A DNA stretch of 64,000 bases from Polaromonas sp. JS666. Its GTDB lineage: Bacteria > Pseudomonadota > Gammaproteobacteria > Burkholderiales > Burkholderiaceae_C. A program made the translations under genes and the position numbers. Position 1 is the stretch's first letter, and the number at the start of each line of letters is the position of its first letter. Positions 16,531 through 25,228 of this stretch are shown here, piece after piece. Where the stretch lies: positions 4,278,001 through 4,342,000 of the forward strand of contig NC_007948.1 in NCBI RefSeq assembly GCF_000013865.1, in the 5' to 3' direction. The notes below the pieces were generated by a model that was not told where the DNA came from, ran no database searches, and saw only the letters and a list, made by a program, of their open reading frames with translations.

Positions 16531-17502
16531 CTAACTGACCAGCGCCAGGGCCCCGAAATCGCCGACCCGCTCACCGAGACCGGCGGGCACCAGCGTGCAT
16601 CCGCTGGTCAGCGCCGGCAGTTTGCCGGCAATCTGCGCCTGCAGGCGCGGCAGCAGGTAGTCGCGGTGATGCCAGAACACGCTGCCGCCCAGGCTGATGC
16701 GCTCCAGGTCCAGCGTGATGATGAGGTTGTACAGCGCACGTCCCATGACACGGCACAACTCATCCACCAGGGCGACGGCGGCCGCGTCACCCGAGCGCGC
16801 CTGCGCCAAAATGCTGGCCGCATCCGCGGCGCCTCCCGAGGAGAAACGCCTGGCGATGGCATTGCCGGCCACCAGTCCTTCGAGATCGCCGATGTTGCCG
16901 CAGCCGCACAGCGCATCGTCGTTGTCGCTGACAAACATGTGGCCGGCATGGCCCGCATTGCCGTGCTTGCCGCGCAGGACGCGGCCGTCGACACACAGGC
17001 CGCAGCCAATGCCGGTGCTCCAGGTGACGTAGGCGCAGTTGCCCATGCCCTGCAACGCACCCCAGCGGCGCTCGGCTTCCAGCGCGCCTATGCCGTCGTT
17101 TTCAATGCGCAGCGTGGTGGGGGTGCCGCGAAACTTCTCGCGCAGCGGCGCCTCCAGCAAGGCGCTGGTCCAGTCATTGGGCAGGCCGCGCGCCGGCCCA
17201 GCCAGGCCGCCGCAGATGTTGGGTGCCGCGAGCTCAATCATGCCCGCCTTCATCACAAACGGGCCGCAGGACGACACGCCAACCGCCACGATGTCATGCT
17301 CGCCGATGCCAGCTTCCGCGCAAGCCTCGCCCAGCATGCGCAGGATCTGCCGTGCGACGGCGTCCGGTGTGCCGGTCTTGGCGGTGGGCTCGGAGCGACG
17401 GGCCTGCAGCGCGGACAGCGGCGGCACGGCGGCAGCCCCGGTCAAGCCGCGGGTCAGGCTGAGCGCTACCTTGGTGCCTCCCAGATCCACGCAGGCTTTC
17501 AT
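16531..17502 (-). CDS. ROK family sugar kinase, NanK-like motif
   Basis: Predicted 323-residue ATP-dependent kinase. DLGGTK near the N-terminus is the phosphate-binding motif. ENDGIGALEAE carries the catalytic Asp region. GNAGHAGHM followed by CGCGNIGDLEG is the zinc-binding ROK signature. The residue two before the GH motif is His, as I recall for N-acetylmannosamine kinase, where glucokinases have Glu. An amino-sugar substrate is therefore possible, but no sialic-acid or aminosugar gene is adjacent. GAGAGG precedes the start codon. Confidence 0.82.
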   Translation of the reverse strand: MKACVDLGGTKVALSLTRGLTGAAAVPPLSALQARRSEPTAKTGTPDAVARQILRMLGEACAEAGIGEHDIVAVGVSSCGPFVMKAGMIELAAPNICGGLAGPARGLPNDWTSALLEAPLREKFRGTPTTLRIENDGIGALEAERRWGALQGMGNCAYVTWSTGIGCGLCVDGRVLRGKHGNAGHAGHMFVSDNDDALCGCGNIGDLEGLVAGNAIARRFSSGGAADAASILAQARSGDAAAVALVDELCRVMGRALYNLIITLDLERISLGGSVFWHHRDYLLPRLQAQIAGKLPALTSGCTLVPAGLGERVGDFGALALVS

Positions 17503-17521
17503 GGCAGACCTCTCACATTCC

Positions 17522-17716
17522 TCAGATCAACTGGGCAATCAGGCTGGCGACAAAGCTCAGCAGGATCGTGGTGGTCAGCGGGATAAACCATTCCCGCCCA
17601 AACAGGCGAAAGCGCAGGTCGCCGGGCAGCTTGCCAAAGCCCAGTTTCTGCAGCAAAGGGCTGAACCAGCTGATGAAAACCAGCGCGAGAAAGATGACGA
17701 TGAACCAGCGGATCAT
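17522..17716 (-). CDS. DUF2905 small membrane protein
   Basis: Predicted 64-residue protein with two hydrophobic helices: residues 2-19 (IRWFIVIFLALVFISWFS) and the C-terminal TTTILLSFVASLIAQLI. Between them is the conserved LGFGKLPGDLRFR...FGREWFIPL pattern of DUF2905. Function is unknown. It lies 19 bp upstream of the ROK kinase gene on the same strand, so the two may be co-transcribed. Confidence 0.88.
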   Translation of the reverse strand: MIRWFIVIFLALVFISWFSPLLQKLGFGKLPGDLRFRLFGREWFIPLTTTILLSFVASLIAQLI

Positions 17717-17764
17717 GTTGCTAGTTTAGGGGTTGAAGCCCGCTGCGGGGAGCGCGCGGCGAAA

Positions 17765-17800
17765 GCCCTGTAACAGGCCCTGTAACAAGCCCTGTAACCC
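17765..17800. repeat. Three 12-bp tandem units GCCCTGTAACAR
   Basis: GCCCTGTAACAG, GCCCTGTAACAA and GCCCTGTAACCC follow each other exactly between the MidA-type methyltransferase gene and the DUF2905 gene. On the minus strand the core is TTACAGGGC. They lie about 50 bp upstream of the DUF2905 start and could be protein-binding sites or a slippage product. Confidence 0.65.
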
Positions 17801-17821
17801 CCTCCGGCATCCCCGGACGGG

Positions 17822-18946
17822 CTACAGGGTATGCGTGCGGTCACCAGCGGAAAAGCCCATGGGTTCCCACGGTGCACCTTTTGAGAATGCGATGACCTTG
17901 AACAGCTCGCCCATCTCGTGCTCGGCAATCAATTTCTGCACCATGGCGCGCTCGGCGAGGTTGGCACTGTCAACACCGCCTTCCATACCCTCCAGCAGCC
18001 CGCAGTTGAGCAGGAAACGGCCCTGGCTGGTGTAGCCCAGCACCTGCAGGCCGGCGTCCTGCCCGGCCAGTGCGATGCCGGTGAAGTTGACATGGGCGGT
18101 GATGTCCTTGCTGCCCACATCCAGCAGCGCATCGGTGTCCGACAGGTGGCCACGATGGCACATCACGGTGCCCATGCTGCGCTGCGGATGGTAGTACTCG
18201 TGCTCGGGAAAGCCGTAGTCCAGCAGGAACACCGCACCCGCTTCCAGCCGGTCGGCCAGCGTGCGGATAAAGCCTTCGGCCTGCGGGTGAATTTCGGTGA
18301 GGTAGTCGTGGGCGCCGGCCACTTCCAGCGGCGGCCGCAACTCAGTGCGCTGGTCGGCCCAGGTGAAGCGTTCTTGATGGACCACCACGCCGCGCTCATG
18401 CCAAACCTTTTCCAGACGCGACAGCAGCTTCACCGGCATGGCATCGAGCACTTCATTGCCCACCACGACGCCGCGCATCTCCGCAGGCAGCTCGCTGGCC
18501 CAGTGCACCTTGCCAGCATGCGCAGCCAGCCGTTCGCGCTGGCGCTGCATGAGGCTGCCGGACACATCCACAATGGTGTAGCGCGCCACCAGCGGCCCGA
18601 GCGTGTCCAGAAGCTGCAGCGCCAGGGCGCCGGAGCCCGCACCGAATTCCCAGACTTCCGAGGTGCCGGTGGCCTGCAGGGCCTGGGCCAGCTGGCGCGC
18701 CAATGCCTGGCCAAAACGCGGCGAGAGCTCGGGCGCCGTCACAAAATCGCTCCCGCCGTCCTTCACGCCACCGGGCATCAGGCCGAATTTGCGCGAATCA
18801 TTGGCGTAGTAGCCCAGACCAGGTGTGTAGAGCGCCAGCGCCATGAACTGGTCAAAGCCGATCCAGCCGCCGGCCTCTGCAATGGCCTTGGCAATGTGGG
18901 CCTGCAGGCCGGTCGTTAAAATGGGGGGGTGGCTGTTGTTGGTCAC
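17822..18946 (-). CDS. Class I SAM-dependent methyltransferase, MidA/NDUFAF7 family
   Basis: Predicted 374-residue protein from a GTG at 18946 (VTNNSHPPILTTG); an ATG at 19006 would add 20 residues but would run into the divergent gene. The family N-terminus FDQFMALALYTPGLGYYAND is followed by SDFVTAPELSPRFGQAL and the SAM-binding WEFGAGSGALALQLL near 110. VVGNEVLDAMPV and the later LLDYGFPEHEYYH are also conserved. The mitochondrial relative methylates an arginine of complex I; the bacterial substrate is not established. Divergent from the FolM-like gene with almost no gap. Confidence 0.88.
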   Translation of the reverse strand: MTNNSHPPILTTGLQAHIAKAIAEAGGWIGFDQFMALALYTPGLGYYANDSRKFGLMPGGVKDGGSDFVTAPELSPRFGQALARQLAQALQATGTSEVWEFGAGSGALALQLLDTLGPLVARYTIVDVSGSLMQRQRERLAAHAGKVHWASELPAEMRGVVVGNEVLDAMPVKLLSRLEKVWHERGVVVHQERFTWADQRTELRPPLEVAGAHDYLTEIHPQAEGFIRTLADRLEAGAVFLLDYGFPEHEYYHPQRSMGTVMCHRGHLSDTDALLDVGSKDITAHVNFTGIALAGQDAGLQVLGYTSQGRFLLNCGLLEGMEGGVDSANLAERAMVQKLIAEHEMGELFKVIAFSKGAPWEPMGFSAGDRTHTL

Positions 18947-19017
18947 GCCCCTGATTGTCGGCGATACCGCCCTGGCCCCGCCACCAGCCCCTGCCCAAAA
19001 ACCCAACCTCCAGCCTG

Positions 19018-19785
19018 ATGACCGCCACCCCGTCCCTCCCCGTTGTTCTCGTGACCGGCGCCGCCAGGCGGCTGGGCCGCGAGATCGCGCTGGCGCTGGC
19101 AGCCGGCGGCTGGCAGGTGGCGGTGCATTACCGCGGCTCCGAAGAAGATGCCCTGAAAACGGTCGCTGATTGCACCCGTTTGTCGGGGGCTGCCGCCGCT
19201 TTTCAGTGTGACCTGGAACAGGAAGCCGGCGTTCGCGCCCTGCTGCCCCGCGTTGCCGCGCATTTCGGCCGCGTTGACGCGGTGGTCAACAACGCCTCGA
19301 CCTTTGAGCAGGACAGCGCCGCCAGCTTTGGCTTTGCCGCCCTGGACAAGCACCTGCACAGCAATACCGGCGCGGCCATCCTGCTGGCCCAGGCGCTGCA
19401 TGCGCATGTGAGCAGCCGCAACGCCAGCGGCGCCGTCGTCAACCTGCTGGACCAGAAGCTGTGGAACCAGAACCCCGATTTCTTCAGCTACACCCTGTCC
19501 AAGGCCGCGCTGGAGGCGGCCGGTACCATGCTGGCGCTGGCGCTGGCGCCGCAGGTGCGCGTGGTCGGCGTGGCGCCCGGCCTCACCCTGACCAGCCACC
19601 TGCTGAGCGACGAGCAATTCGAGGCGCGGCACAAGCTGTCGCCGCTGGGCCGCTCCTCCACGCCGGCCGACGTGGCTGCCGCGGTGAAGTTCGCGCTGGA
19701 GAACAGCTCCATGACAGGCACCACCCTGCTGGTGGACGGCGGCCAGCACCTGATGAAATTTGAGCGCGACTTCTCGCTGATGTGA
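19018..19785 (+). CDS. Pteridine reductase-type SDR (FolM-like)
   Basis: Predicted 255-residue short-chain dehydrogenase. TGAARRLGREIA near the N-terminus carries the double arginine typical of pteridine and dihydromonapterin reductases. NNAS and YTLSKAAL (catalytic Tyr and Lys) complete the SDR core. The C-terminus LVDGGQHL is usual. It is followed 59 bp later by folB, supporting a role in reducing dihydropteridines for folate or tetrahydromonapterin. An upstream in-frame ATG at 18955 is possible, but residues before MTATPSLPVVLVTGA look non-homologous. Confidence 0.82.
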   Translation: MTATPSLPVVLVTGAARRLGREIALALAAGGWQVAVHYRGSEEDALKTVADCTRLSGAAAAFQCDLEQEAGVRALLPRVAAHFGRVDAVVNNASTFEQDSAASFGFAALDKHLHSNTGAAILLAQALHAHVSSRNASGAVVNLLDQKLWNQNPDFFSYTLSKAALEAAGTMLALALAPQVRVVGVAPGLTLTSHLLSDEQFEARHKLSPLGRSSTPADVAAAVKFALENSSMTGTTLLVDGGQHLMKFERDFSLM

Positions 19786-19844
19786 ACGCAAACGCTGGAA
19801 AACCGCCTGCACACCCCGGCCCCAATCACCCCCAGACTGACCCC

Positions 19845-20216
19845 ATGTACAACACCCTAGGCACCCAGATCCTGACGCTCACCGGTTTGCGCTTTGACGC
19901 CAACCTGGGCATTCTGGATCACGAAAAAATCGCGCCGCAACCGATCCAGGTTGATGCCGAACTGAGCCTGGGCACGCAGCCGCTGCTGCCCAGCGACGAC
20001 GACATCATGCATGTGCTGGACTACCGCAAGGTGCGCCAGATCATCATCAACGAGTGCACGGCCGAGCATGTGAACCTGCTGGAAAGCCTGATCGGCAAGC
20101 TGGCGCACCGGCTGATGCTGCTGCCCGGCGTGCTGGGGGTGCGGGTGAGGATTGCCAAACTTGAAATTTTTGACGACTGCGAAGTAGCCATTCGCGTCGA
20201 GACAGGACAGTGGTGA
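19845..20216 (+). CDS. folB: Dihydroneopterin aldolase
   Basis: Predicted 123-residue cytoplasmic enzyme converting 7,8-dihydroneopterin to 6-hydroxymethyldihydropterin and glycolaldehyde in folate synthesis. The family features are [17 protein letters not shown] near the start, [11 protein letters not shown] in the middle and the late LRV-type strand [21 protein letters not shown]. The start at 19845 gives the normal length; the frame is open to 19782, overlapping the previous stop. It is between the FolM-like gene and ttcA, probably in one transcript. Confidence 0.87.
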   Translation: MYNTLGTQILTLTGLRFDANLGILDHEKIAPQPIQVDAELSLGTQPLLPSDDDIMHVLDYRKVRQIIINECTAEHVNLLESLIGKLAHRLMLLPGVLGVRVRIAKLEIFDDCEVAIRVETGQW

Positions 20217-20221
20217 CACCG

Positions 20222-21157
20222 ATGAGCGCCGTATGGATGGACGAACAGGTTGAGAGTTCTGCACGGGTGCAGAACAGCCTGAAGATCGAGCGTGAGGACC
20301 ACAAGCTTGAAAAGCGCCTGTGCCGCGAAGTCGGCCGTGCGATTGTCGACTTCAACATGATTGAAGAGGGCGACAAGGTGATGGTGTGCGTCTCTGGCGG
20401 CAAAGACAGCTACGCCATGCTCGACATTTTGCTGAAACTGCAAAAGCGCGCGCCCATCAGGTTCGACCTGATCGCCGTCAACCTGGACCAGAAGCAGCCT
20501 GGCTTCCCGAAGCATGTGCTGCCTGACTACCTGGGCAAGCTGGACGTGCCTTTCCACATTGAAAACCAGGACACCTACAGCATCGTCAAGCGCGTGATTC
20601 CGGAAGGCAAAACACTGTGCTCGCTGTGCTCGCGCCTGCGGCGGGGCATTTTGTACCGTGTGGCGGGCGAACTCGGCGCCACCAAGATCGCGCTGGGCCA
20701 TCACCGTGACGACATGCTGCAGACATTCTTCCTGAACATGTTTTTTGCGGCCAAACTCAAGGGCATGCCACCCAAGCTGGTCAGCGATGACGGCAAGAAC
20801 ATTGTGATCCGGCCCATGGCCTATGTGCCTGAAAAAGACCTGACGCGCTGGGCCCAGGTGCGCGACTTCCCCATCATTCCGTGCACGCTCTGCGGCAGCC
20901 AGGAAAACCTGCAGCGCAAGCAGGTCGGCAACATGCTGCGCGAGTGGGAGAAAAAGCACTCGGGGCGGCTGGAGAACATGTTTTCTGCGCTGCAGAACAT
21001 CGTGCCCTCGCACCTGATGGACAGCAAGCGCCATGACTTCAAGAACATCCGGACCACCGGTGTTGCCGATGCCGAAGGGGACAAGGCATTTGACGCGGAA
21101 GAGTTCAGCGAGCCGCAGCGACCCGGCCTTTCCGTGATTGACATCGCATCGCGCTGA
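20222..21157 (+). CDS. ttcA: tRNA 2-thiocytidine(32) synthetase TtcA
   Basis: Predicted 311-residue tRNA-modifying enzyme that thiolates C32. The PP-loop [17 protein letters not shown] binds ATP. The pair [10 protein letters not shown] and the later CTLCGSQ provide cysteines for the Fe-S cluster. [16 protein letters not shown] is the conserved middle motif. ATG at 20222 is preferred to the GTG at 20210, which overlaps folB. The C-terminal 40 residues are acidic and variable. Confidence 0.93.
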   Translation: MSAVWMDEQVESSARVQNSLKIEREDHKLEKRLCREVGRAIVDFNMIEEGDKVMVCVSGGKDSYAMLDILLKLQKRAPIRFDLIAVNLDQKQPGFPKHVLPDYLGKLDVPFHIENQDTYSIVKRVIPEGKTLCSLCSRLRRGILYRVAGELGATKIALGHHRDDMLQTFFLNMFFAAKLKGMPPKLVSDDGKNIVIRPMAYVPEKDLTRWAQVRDFPIIPCTLCGSQENLQRKQVGNMLREWEKKHSGRLENMFSALQNIVPSHLMDSKRHDFKNIRTTGVADAEGDKAFDAEEFSEPQRPGLSVIDIASR

Positions 21158-21194
21158 GCAACAAAATATTCAGAAAAGTTAGCCTGCAGCCCTT

Positions 21195-21800
21195 ATGAAA
21201 CGAGCATTTTTAGCTGCTATTTCAATAGCATTTCTCGCGTTCCTCATGGGAGGCTGCTCGACCACGCGCCTGGTCGACAGCGACGTCACGGCTTTTCCCA
21301 AATGGACCGCTGCGCCGCCTGGTCCCGGCACCGCTTACCGGTTTGAACGTCTGCCCTCGCAGCAGGCCGCCGGGGCACAGCAGGACCGCATTGAAGCATT
21401 GGCCCGCACCGCCCTGTCCCGGGTGGGCATGGAACTGAGCCCCACGGTGGCGCGCTACGGCGTGCAGGTAGTGCTCAATACCCAGGTCATCGACCGCGGG
21501 CCCTATGACGACTTCGGCTTTGCGACCCCGGGAGTCTTTATGGCTGGCGGCAGCCGTGGCGCTTCCGTTGGCTTTTCATTTCCGATGCGTTTTCCGGAGC
21601 CGCCTTATTTCAGGCGCGAACTGGTCATCCTGATGCGCGACCTGACAACCCAGCAAGTGGTCTTTGAAACCCGCGCATTGCACGATGGCGTATGGAGCGA
21701 TTCCCTCAGCGTGCTGCCGGCGATGCTGGACGCCGCACTGCGCGGCTTTCCCGAACCGCCGCCGGGCAGACGCCACATCAATGTTGAAATCCCCCGATAA
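21195..21800 (+). CDS. DUF4136 lipoprotein
   Basis: Predicted 201-residue lipoprotein. The signal MKRAFLAAISIAFLAFLMGGC ends in a lipobox with the acylated cysteine at residue 21. The rest matches the DUF4136 pattern: W-A/PPGPGTAYRFERLPS, a beta-rich body and the late YFRRELVILMRDLTTQQVVFE. Function unknown; outer membrane or periplasmic attachment is expected. The start lacks a clear ribosome-binding site. The signal peptide is partly encoded by the palindrome GCTATTTCAATAGC. A tandem repeat element begins 6 nt after the stop. Confidence 0.82.
   Translation: MKRAFLAAISIAFLAFLMGGCSTTRLVDSDVTAFPKWTAAPPGPGTAYRFERLPSQQAAGAQQDRIEALARTALSRVGMELSPTVARYGVQVVLNTQVIDRGPYDDFGFATPGVFMAGGSRGASVGFSFPMRFPEPPYFRRELVILMRDLTTQQVVFETRALHDGVWSDSLSVLPAMLDAALRGFPEPPPGRRHINVEIPR
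21216..21229. repeat. GCTATT-TC-AATAGC palindrome inside a signal-peptide coding region
   Basis: A perfect 6-bp inverted repeat around a 2-bp centre, encoding part of the hydrophobic core of the DUF4136 lipoprotein signal peptide (AAISIAFL). Similar GCTA/TAGC palindromes occur at 12458, 28612 and 42386, three of them also next to or inside genes. Confidence 0.5.
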
Positions 21801-21806
21801 AATGCG

Positions 21807-22060
21807 GCCCCCACGTTCGCTCACTGCGTGTAGCTCTCTGCCCCCCGAGGGGGCCGCTGCGCCTGCGGTCTGGCAAAGCCAGTCCCGCGGCCCCTGCTGG
21901 GATGAAGAGCCCCCACGTTCGCTCACTGCGTGTAGCTCTCTGCCCCCCGAGGGGGCCGCTGCGCCTGCGGTCTGGCAAAGCCAGTCCCGCGGCCCCTGCT
22001 GGGATGAAGAGCTCCCGCGCTCGCGAGACGCTTCGCCTCTGTCGCCTGTCGCAGGGCACC
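21807..22060 (+). repeat. Mosaic intergenic repeat, copy 4, with a 102-bp tandem duplication
   Basis: Two units of 102 bp at 21807-21908 and 21909-22010 look identical base for base. Each runs from GCCCCCACGTTCGCTCACTG through CCCCCCGAGGGGG to GCTGGGATGAAGA. A truncated third unit follows and joins to GAGACGCTTCGCCTCTGTCG, a module of copies 1 and 2. The element begins 6 nt after the DUF4136 stop. Confidence 0.85.
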
Positions 22061-22079
22061 CGCCAAGGAATCCCGCCCG

Positions 22080-22763
22080 ATGACTGAAGCAACCCGCATC
22101 ATCGCCATTCGCCACGGCGAAACCACCTGGAATGTGGATGCGCGCATTCAGGGCCATCTCGACATTCCGCTCAATGACACCGGGCATGGCCAAGCCAGGC
22201 GGATGGCCCAGGCGCTCGTGGATGAACCGATCACCGCAATCTACACCAGCGATCTGAGCCGCGCCTGGGAAACCGCGCAGCACCTTGCTGGCGCTCTGGG
22301 CGTGGAGGTGATCAGGGAACCGGGCCTGCGCGAACGCTGCTTTGGCGAGTTCGAGGGCAAAACCTTTGCCGAGATCGAGGTGCTGCTGCCCGAGCAGTCA
22401 CTGCGCTGGCGCAAACGCGACCCGGAATTCGCCCCACCCGGCGGCGAATCGCTGCTGGACCTGCGCCGCCGCGTGGTGGGCACCGCGGAGCGGCTGGCCG
22501 CGGAACACCCCGGCGAGCTGATCGCGCTGGTCGGCCACGGCGGCGTGATGGACATCCTGTACCGCGCGGCCACCCGGCTGGACATCCAGGCGCCCCGCAC
22601 CTGGGCGCTCGACAACACCGCGATCAACCGCCTGCTCTGGACACCCGAGGGCTTCACGCTGGTGGGCTGGGCCGACACCCAGCACCTGAACGGTGACGCA
22701 CCCCATGACAACCGATTTACCGACGACGCCGCCCCCGCTCCCGGCACCACCCACACCCAATGA
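22080..22763 (+). CDS. Histidine phosphatase family protein
   Basis: Predicted 227-residue phosphatase of the phosphoglycerate mutase-like superfamily. IIAIRHGETTWN carries the catalytic histidine near residue 11. YTSDLSRAWETAQ, GLRERCFGEFEG and the second catalytic site LVGHGG at about 152 are all present. AAGGAA precedes the start. Relatives dephosphorylate sugar phosphates, cobalamin precursors or phosphoglycerate; the substrate is not clear. The last 25 residues are proline/threonine-rich. It overlaps the next gene by ATGA, so the two are translationally coupled. Confidence 0.88.
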   Translation: MTEATRIIAIRHGETTWNVDARIQGHLDIPLNDTGHGQARRMAQALVDEPITAIYTSDLSRAWETAQHLAGALGVEVIREPGLRERCFGEFEGKTFAEIEVLLPEQSLRWRKRDPEFAPPGGESLLDLRRRVVGTAERLAAEHPGELIALVGHGGVMDILYRAATRLDIQAPRTWALDNTAINRLLWTPEGFTLVGWADTQHLNGDAPHDNRFTDDAAPAPGTTHTQ

Positions 22764-23962
22764 GTGAATCCCCGCACACCATGAGTACATCGTCGTCCCG
22801 TTTGTCCGACCTGATAGGCAAGCCCGTCACCGAGGTCGATACACCCGCCCTCGTCATTGACCTGGACGCGATGAAGCGCAACCTGGGGCGCATGGCCGAG
22901 TTTGCGAAAAAGCACAGCATTCGCTGGCGTCCCCATGCCAAGATGCACAAGAGTGCGTCACTCGCCAAACTGCAGATCAAGGCCGGCGCGGTGGGCGTGT
23001 GCGTGCAAAAGACTGCCGAGGCCGAGGCCATGGTGGCCGGCGGGGTGTACGACGTCTACATCAGCAACGAGGTCATTGCGCCTGCCAAGCTCGCACGGGT
23101 GGCGGCACTGACGCAGAAGGTCGCGCCCCATAGCGGCAAGCTGGCCATTGCGGTGGACAGCACCCAGGGCGTAAACCGGCTGGCGCAGGCCATGAACGAG
23201 GCCAGGGCCAGCAGCGGCGTGAGCACGATCATTGACGTGTTCGTCGAAATCGACGTCGGACAGGGCCGCTGTGGTGTGGAGCCTGGAGCCGCCGCGGTGA
23301 CGCTGGCGCTGGAGATCCGCAAACACCCGGCCCTGCACTTTGCCGGCCTGCAGGCCTACCATGGCAAGGCCCAGCATATTCGCAGCGCGCAGGAGCGGCG
23401 CGACGCGATTGCCCAAGCCGCAGCCGCCGTGCAGCGCACGCGCGACCTGATCGAAGCCCAGGGCATCACAGTCGGCCTGGTCACCGGCGGCGGTACCGGC
23501 AGTTTTGTGCTGGAGGCCGCCAGCGGCGTTTACGGCGAATTGCAGGCGAGCTCCTTCATGTTCATGGATGTCGACTACGCGAAAAACGAGCGCGACCCGG
23601 CGCAGCCGCAGTTCGAGCACGCCCTGTTTGTCAAGACACAGGTCATCAGCACCCGCAGCGGCCATGCCGTGTGCGACGCCGGCCACAAGAGTCACGCCAT
23701 CGATTCCGGCCTGCCGCTGGTGCATACCCTGGATGGCGAGGATGCGCTGGAGTACTTCAACGGCGGTGATGAGCATGGCATCTTGCGGCCCGCTGCGGGC
23801 GGCACGCGCCTGCCGGGGCTGGGCCACATCCTGTGGCTGATTCCCGGCCATTGCGACCCGACCGTCAACCTGCACGATGTGATGATTGCGGTGGGCGGTG
23901 GCCTGCGCAGGGGCATTGTGCAGCGCATATTCCGGGTGGATGCGCGGGGCGCACTGACCTGA
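22760..23962 (+). CDS. DSD1 family PLP-dependent enzyme (D-threonine aldolase / D-serine dehydratase-like)
   Basis: Predicted 400-residue enzyme of the alanine-racemase fold. The PLP lysine is in RPHAKMHKS near residue 60. The C-terminal metal site appears as PGHCDPTVNLHD. VTGGGTGSF is the phosphate-binding glycine-rich region. Such enzymes act on D-3-hydroxyamino acids: retro-aldol cleavage of D-threonine or dehydration of D-serine. Sequence alone does not separate these. The ATG at 22760 overlaps the upstream stop; a second ATG at 22790 is an alternative. Confidence 0.87.
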   Translation: MSESPHTMSTSSSRLSDLIGKPVTEVDTPALVIDLDAMKRNLGRMAEFAKKHSIRWRPHAKMHKSASLAKLQIKAGAVGVCVQKTAEAEAMVAGGVYDVYISNEVIAPAKLARVAALTQKVAPHSGKLAIAVDSTQGVNRLAQAMNEARASSGVSTIIDVFVEIDVGQGRCGVEPGAAAVTLALEIRKHPALHFAGLQAYHGKAQHIRSAQERRDAIAQAAAAVQRTRDLIEAQGITVGLVTGGGTGSFVLEAASGVYGELQASSFMFMDVDYAKNERDPAQPQFEHALFVKTQVISTRSGHAVCDAGHKSHAIDSGLPLVHTLDGEDALEYFNGGDEHGILRPAAGGTRLPGLGHILWLIPGHCDPTVNLHDVMIAVGGGLRRGIVQRIFRVDARGALT

Positions 23963-24042
23963 GCGTCGAGGCTCACCAACGAGGCCTGGCGGCGAGTAGC
24001 GAACCTGCACGCCAAAGCGCGCCAGCCGCCCATGCAGCGCCG

Positions 24043-25107
24043 TCAGGTAAACATGTCGTTGCCGCTCACCGGGGGCGCCACACCGAGGTGGCGGTAGGCT
24101 GCCAGCGTGGCAATGCGGCCGCGCGGCGTTCGCTGCAGATAGCCCTGCTGGATCAGGTAGGGCTCGATCACATCTTCAATCGTGTCGCGTTCTTCGCCAA
24201 TGCTGGCGGCGATGTTGTCCAGCCCGACCGGGCCACCGTCAAAGCGGTGGATCACGGCTTCGAGTAGCTTGCGGTCCATCACGTCAAAACCCTGCGGGTC
24301 CACATCGAGCATGGCCAGGGCCTTGTTGGCAATGTCCAGGGTGATCTGGCCCGTGCCCTTGACGTCGGCATAGTCGCGCACGCGGCGCAGCAGGCGGTTG
24401 GCAATGCGCGGCGTACCGCGTGAGCGGCGTGCAATCTCAAAACCGCCCTCCTCATCCATCGGCGCATTGAGCAGGCTGGCGCTGCGCCTGACGATGCGCC
24501 CGAGCTCCTCGGCGGTGTAGAACTCCAGCCGCGCGACGATGCCGAAACGGTCGCGCAAGGGGTTGGTCAGCATGCCGGCGCGCGTGGTGGCGCCTACCAG
24601 CGTGAAGGGCTGCAGGTCGAGCTTGATGCTGCGCGCCGCGGGACCTTCACCAATCATGATGTCGATCTGGTAGTCCTCCAGCGCCGGGTAGAGGATTTCC
24701 TCGACCACCGGGCTCAGGCGGTGGATTTCGTCGATGAAGAGGACGTCGTTTTTTTCCAGGTTGGTCAGCAGCGCCGCCAGGTCCTTGGGTTTTTCGAGCA
24801 CCGGGCCCGAGGTCTGGCGCAGATTGACGCCCAGCTCATGCGCAATGATGTGCGACAGCGTGGTCTTGCCCAGGCCCGGCGGGCCGAACAGCAGCACATG
24901 GTCGAGTGCTTCACTGCGCTTCTTGGCCGCGCCAATGAAAATCTCGAGCTGCTCGCGCACCTTGGCCTGGCCAACGTACTCGTCAAACAGCTTGGGCCGC
25001 AGCGCGCGCTCGATCGCTTCCTCATGGGGCGAAGCGGGCGCGGCCGACATCACGCGCTTGACGGGCGGCAGATCGGCTGCGGAGAAATCGTCGGTCTGAA
25101 TGCTCAT
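24043..25107 (-). CDS. ruvB: Holliday junction branch migration ATPase RuvB
   Basis: Predicted 354-residue AAA+ helicase that drives branch migration with RuvA. Walker [14 protein letters not shown], Walker [11 protein letters not shown], sensor [18 protein letters not shown] and the arginine-rich winged-helix end ([13 protein letters not shown]) are all present. Length is normal with a short N-terminal addition. It lies downstream of ruvA on the same strand with a 121-bp gap; ruvC is not in the window. Confidence 0.97.
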   Translation of the reverse strand: MSIQTDDFSAADLPPVKRVMSAAPASPHEEAIERALRPKLFDEYVGQAKVREQLEIFIGAAKKRSEALDHVLLFGPPGLGKTTLSHIIAHELGVNLRQTSGPVLEKPKDLAALLTNLEKNDVLFIDEIHRLSPVVEEILYPALEDYQIDIMIGEGPAARSIKLDLQPFTLVGATTRAGMLTNPLRDRFGIVARLEFYTAEELGRIVRRSASLLNAPMDEEGGFEIARRSRGTPRIANRLLRRVRDYADVKGTGQITLDIANKALAMLDVDPQGFDVMDRKLLEAVIHRFDGGPVGLDNIAASIGEERDTIEDVIEPYLIQQGYLQRTPRGRIATLAAYRHLGVAPPVSGNDMFT

Positions 25108-25119
25108 GATGTTTCACAC

Positions 25120-25200
25120 CAAAGTTTCGGTCGCTGCGCTCCCACGATACTTTGGCGTGGGCAACCCAGCAAAAAAGCTTGGGGCGGCCCGGCGCTTTTT
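25120..25200. repeat. Partial or diverged mosaic repeat between ruvA and ruvB
   Basis: CCAAAGT ... ACTTTGG inverted arms near 25122-25155 flank GGTCGCTGCGCTCCCACG, followed by AAGCTTGGGGCGGCCCGGCGC, a closing module shared with the larger repeats. It is shorter and more diverged than the other copies. Confidence 0.45.
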
Positions 25201-25228
25201 TGAGAAATAAGAACCATCAGGAGAAACA

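Noticed and set aside
21807..22060. Possible CRISPR-like array
   Set aside because: Units are 102 bp, adjacent and without unique spacers, and no cas gene is in the window.
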